NCBI GenBank assembly: GCA_036961445.1
Contig: JBALVO010000157.1
Location: 1 to 7,230, forward strand
Origin: JBALVO01 sp036961445
GTDB taxonomy: Bacteria > Pseudomonadota > Gammaproteobacteria > Pseudomonadales > Halieaceae
Direction: 5' to 3'
DNA length: 7,230 bases
Under the pieces are notes generated by a model that was not told the origin of the DNA, ran no database searches, and was given only the letters and a program-made list of their open reading frames with translations. Of this stretch, positions 6,521 to 7,230 are shown piece after piece. The stretch's first letter is position 1; each line of letters begins with the position of its first letter. The position numbers were made by a program, and so were the translations under genes.

Positions 6521-6774
6521 GCTGCTACCTCAGGTCGGGACATTGCAGGGACTAACAACTGAATAGTTGCCGCGGGGCATGGTAGCACCCTGGGTCCGGA
6601 GGCGCGCTGGTCTCATGAGGATTGCTTTATGGAAAGGCCTCCCGCCGAACAGGAAGCCGCCCAGCGGTCGTCATTCCTCGCCTTTCACTGAGCTCTACCG
6701 GCAACCCTGAAGGCGCCTTACCGGGACGGGACAACCCGGATGGCCTTGGATCGGGGCGGCCATCCTCCAGTGTC
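6521..6774. other. Region without a recognisable gene upstream of the tandem pair
   Basis: I see no supported gene in these 254 bases. Frames on both strands here give Pro/Arg/Gly-rich sequence typical of GC-rich non-coding DNA. The only structure noted is a small palindrome at 6556-6569 (CAACT-GAAT-AGTTG), 35-50 bp upstream of the GTG of the twin pair. It could be an operator or chance. The leader of the tandem genes, and hence their promoter, should lie in the left part of this stretch. Confidence 0.4.
6528..6531 (-). promoter_or_regulatory. Shine-Dalgarno site fixing a GTG start (upstream copy)
   Basis: GAGG on the minus strand lies seven bases before the GTG at 6520-6518, exactly as in the twin. 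The stretch CGACCTGAGGTAG around it is identical in both copies although the next seven codons differ strongly, which supports use of this start. Confidence 0.7.
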
Positions 6775-6891
6775 TGCGGCCGGTGCGGTGGTACTGACAG
6801 GGTAATAGTCGAGGCGTCGCACCGTTGCATTGAACACCAGGACATCATAGACAAAATCCTGGCTCATCTTCGCGATAAGGAACACTCCTAA
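6775..6891 (+). pseudogene. Probable eroded C-terminus of an IS91-like transposase
   Basis: The frame ending at the TAA at 6889-6891 reads CGRCGG, then a DRVI, and later CIEHQDIIDKILAHLRDKE. This resembles the end of IS91/ISCR-type (Y2, HUH) transposases, which from memory close with a Cys-x-x-Cys-Gly-Gly knuckle, an R/K-V-I-A-x-I-E strand, and V-I-x-x-I-L-x-H-L-x-x-K. Here about six extra residues (VEASHR) sit between the strand and the final helix, and the sequence upstream of the CGG in this frame is not transposase-like, so the gene is broken. No catalytic Tyr motif or element terminus is seen. It may be a relic of an old insertion. The match is short and recalled, not searched, so confidence is moderate. 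Confidence 0.4.
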
Positions 6892-6961
6892 TTTAAATAT
6901 GACCGATTTGCAGGGGGAAGCCCTATTTGCGGGGAAAACCTACGAATGGCATGGTTTTTTC

Positions 6962-6976
6962 ATCACTGTAAGTGAT
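6962..6976. other. Small inverted repeat next to the tRNA-end copy
   Basis: ATCACT-GTA-AGTGAT is a perfect six-base inverted repeat with a three-base spacer, 15 bp from the tRNA 3'-end copy that starts at 6992, in an AT-rich stretch. Its place beside a candidate attachment core would fit an integrase arm or core-flank site, but it may be chance. I see nothing else in 6892-6991. Confidence 0.25.
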
Positions 6977-6991
6977 TAATTTAGAAGGGGA

Positions 6992-7013
6992 AAATGGTGG
7001 GCCGTGCTGGATT
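6992..7013 (-). repeat. Direct repeat: copy of the tRNA-Lys 3' end (candidate att-like site)
   Basis: These 22 bases are identical to 7177-7198, the end of the tRNA-Lys gene, in the same orientation and 185 bp away. On the minus strand bases 7013-6995 give AATCCAGCACGGCCCACCA, the last 19 nt of the tRNA from within the T-loop to CCA. There is no 5' tRNA part here, so it is not a second gene. Either an attachment-site copy left by a tRNA-targeting integrative element, or a tRNA-end repeat like the rtT repeats that follow tyrT in E. coli. Confidence 0.85.
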
Positions 7014-7015
7014 GA

Positions 7016-7041
7016 TGATAACGGCCTTGGGGCCGTTATCA
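7016..7041. other. Strong 11-bp hairpin between the tRNA-end repeats
   Basis: TGATAACGGCC pairs perfectly with GGCCGTTATCA around a TTGG loop. No U tract follows on either strand, so it is not a standard intrinsic terminator. It lies three bases from the tRNA-end copy and may be an RNA structure in a transcript running beyond the tRNA terminator. Confidence 0.6.
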
Positions 7042-7076
7042 CCCCTGCGGGGCGCCTTCGCTTTGCTGCGGCGTCT

Positions 7077-7101
7077 AAACTCGCCCGTGGGGCGAGTTTT
7101 T
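7077..7101 (+). terminator. Intrinsic terminator, rightward
   Basis: AAACTCGCCC and GGGCGAGTTT form a perfect ten-pair stem with a GTG loop. The T run at 7097-7101 follows on the plus strand. On the minus strand only TTTAG follows, so its main direction is rightward. No gene immediately upstream on the plus strand needs it apart from the transposase relic. Confidence 0.6.
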
Positions 7102-7135
7102 CGAACATTGGGTCGATCCAGACGAACCCATCCGG

Positions 7136-7178
7136 TTAAACGAAAAATGCCTCCGCAAGGGAGGCATTTTTCGTTTAA
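7136..7178 (-). terminator. Bidirectional intrinsic terminator of tRNA-Lys
   Basis: A perfect 19-bp stem (7136-7154 with 7160-7178) with a five-base GCAAG loop. The GC-rich core GCCTCC/GGAGGC is followed by ATTTTTCG on both strands, so it can act in either direction. It begins two bases after the tRNA CCA end on the minus strand, as expected for the terminator of the tRNA transcript. Confidence 0.85.
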
Positions 7179-7179
7179 A

Positions 7180-7230
7180 TGGTGGGCCGTGCTGGATTCG
7201 AACCAGCGACCAATTGGTTAAAAGCCAACT
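7180..7230 (-). tRNA. tRNA-Lys(UUU), 3' two thirds (5' end outside window)
   Basis: Reading the minus strand from the right edge, an anticodon arm GTTGG-CTTTTAA-CCAAT (last pair G-U) places UUU at 7222-7220, which decodes lysine. A TGGTC variable loop follows, then the T-arm GCTGG-TTCGAAT-CCAGC, the acceptor 3' strand ACGGCCC, discriminator A and encoded CCA ending at 7180. It closely matches the E. coli tRNA-Lys as remembered. About 25 nt of the 5' side (acceptor strand and D-arm) lie beyond the window, so acceptor pairing cannot be checked. Lys tRNA genes are known insertion sites for integrative elements, and the end of this gene is duplicated at 6992-7013. Confidence 0.93.

Larger units (their letters stand above)
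4637..6544 (-). repeat. Tandem gene duplication, unit 2
   Basis: Partner of the repeat at 2658-4565. The perfectly matching tract here is 4830-5262 and the near-perfect one is 6188-6496. Between and beside these the copies diverge at synonymous as well as non-synonymous sites. Confidence 0.95.

Noticed and set aside
6622..6891. Whole 89-codon plus-strand frame as an intact small gene
   Set aside because: Only its last 39 codons show family-like features; the first part is Pro/Arg/Gly/Ser-rich without structure and has no convincing ribosome-binding site. Reported only as a transposase relic.
6994..7221. A 75-codon plus-strand frame ending in a peptide containing LDSNQRP
   Set aside because: It runs across the tRNA-end copy, three hairpins and the antisense of tRNA-Lys. 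LDSNQRP-type peptides are a well-known artefact of translating tRNA genes backwards.

Overview
The window looks like a piece of bacterial chromosome, most likely from a gammaproteobacterium. The basis is a tRNA-Lys(UUU) with an encoded CCA that closely resembles the enterobacterial sequence, moderate GC, clear Shine-Dalgarno sites, and TetR, Fic and amidase proteins of types common there. This placement is inference; no taxonomic marker is decisive. Much of the window has an accessory or worn character: two of the genes are truncated remnants, one further fragment may be a transposase tail, and the right edge carries a tRNA with a duplicated 3' end.

Left part (1-1224). The window opens inside the 3' end of a conserved hypothetical gene (1-249, +). 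Next comes a Fic-family gene cut off after its inhibitory-helix region (227-496, -), then a TCCAT-rich low-complexity stretch and a possible short coding remnant (638-718, -). A TetR-family regulator lacking its DNA-binding half (733-1158, -) lies divergent to a complete amidase-signature hydrolase.

Middle (1225-6520). The intact amidase (1225-2634, +) converges on a tandem pair of 627-codon genes on the minus strand (6520-4637, then 4541-2658). Each encodes a signal peptide, a periplasmic NMT1/SsuA-type substrate-binding domain and, in the same polypeptide, a four-helix membrane domain resembling DUF4239 (bestrophin-like). The copies sit exactly 1979 bp apart without indels and differ at 47 residues by my count. 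The differences are patchy: a 433-bp stretch is identical at every base while neighbouring stretches differ by about 11 percent, which points to gene conversion. Most amino-acid changes fall in the second half of the binding domain. No ABC permease or ATPase is visible, so the pair looks like free-standing ligand-sensing membrane proteins rather than transporter parts. This is the most interesting content of the window.

Right part (6521-7230). About 470 bp hold little: a small palindrome upstream of the gene pair and a probable eroded C-terminus of an IS91-like transposase (6775-6891). Then comes a tRNA-derived structure: the last 19 nt of tRNA-Lys plus three flanking bases (22 bp in all) are repeated 185 bp downstream of the tRNA, and the interval is packed with three strong hairpins, two of them terminator-like. 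The tRNA runs off the right edge (7180-7230, -).
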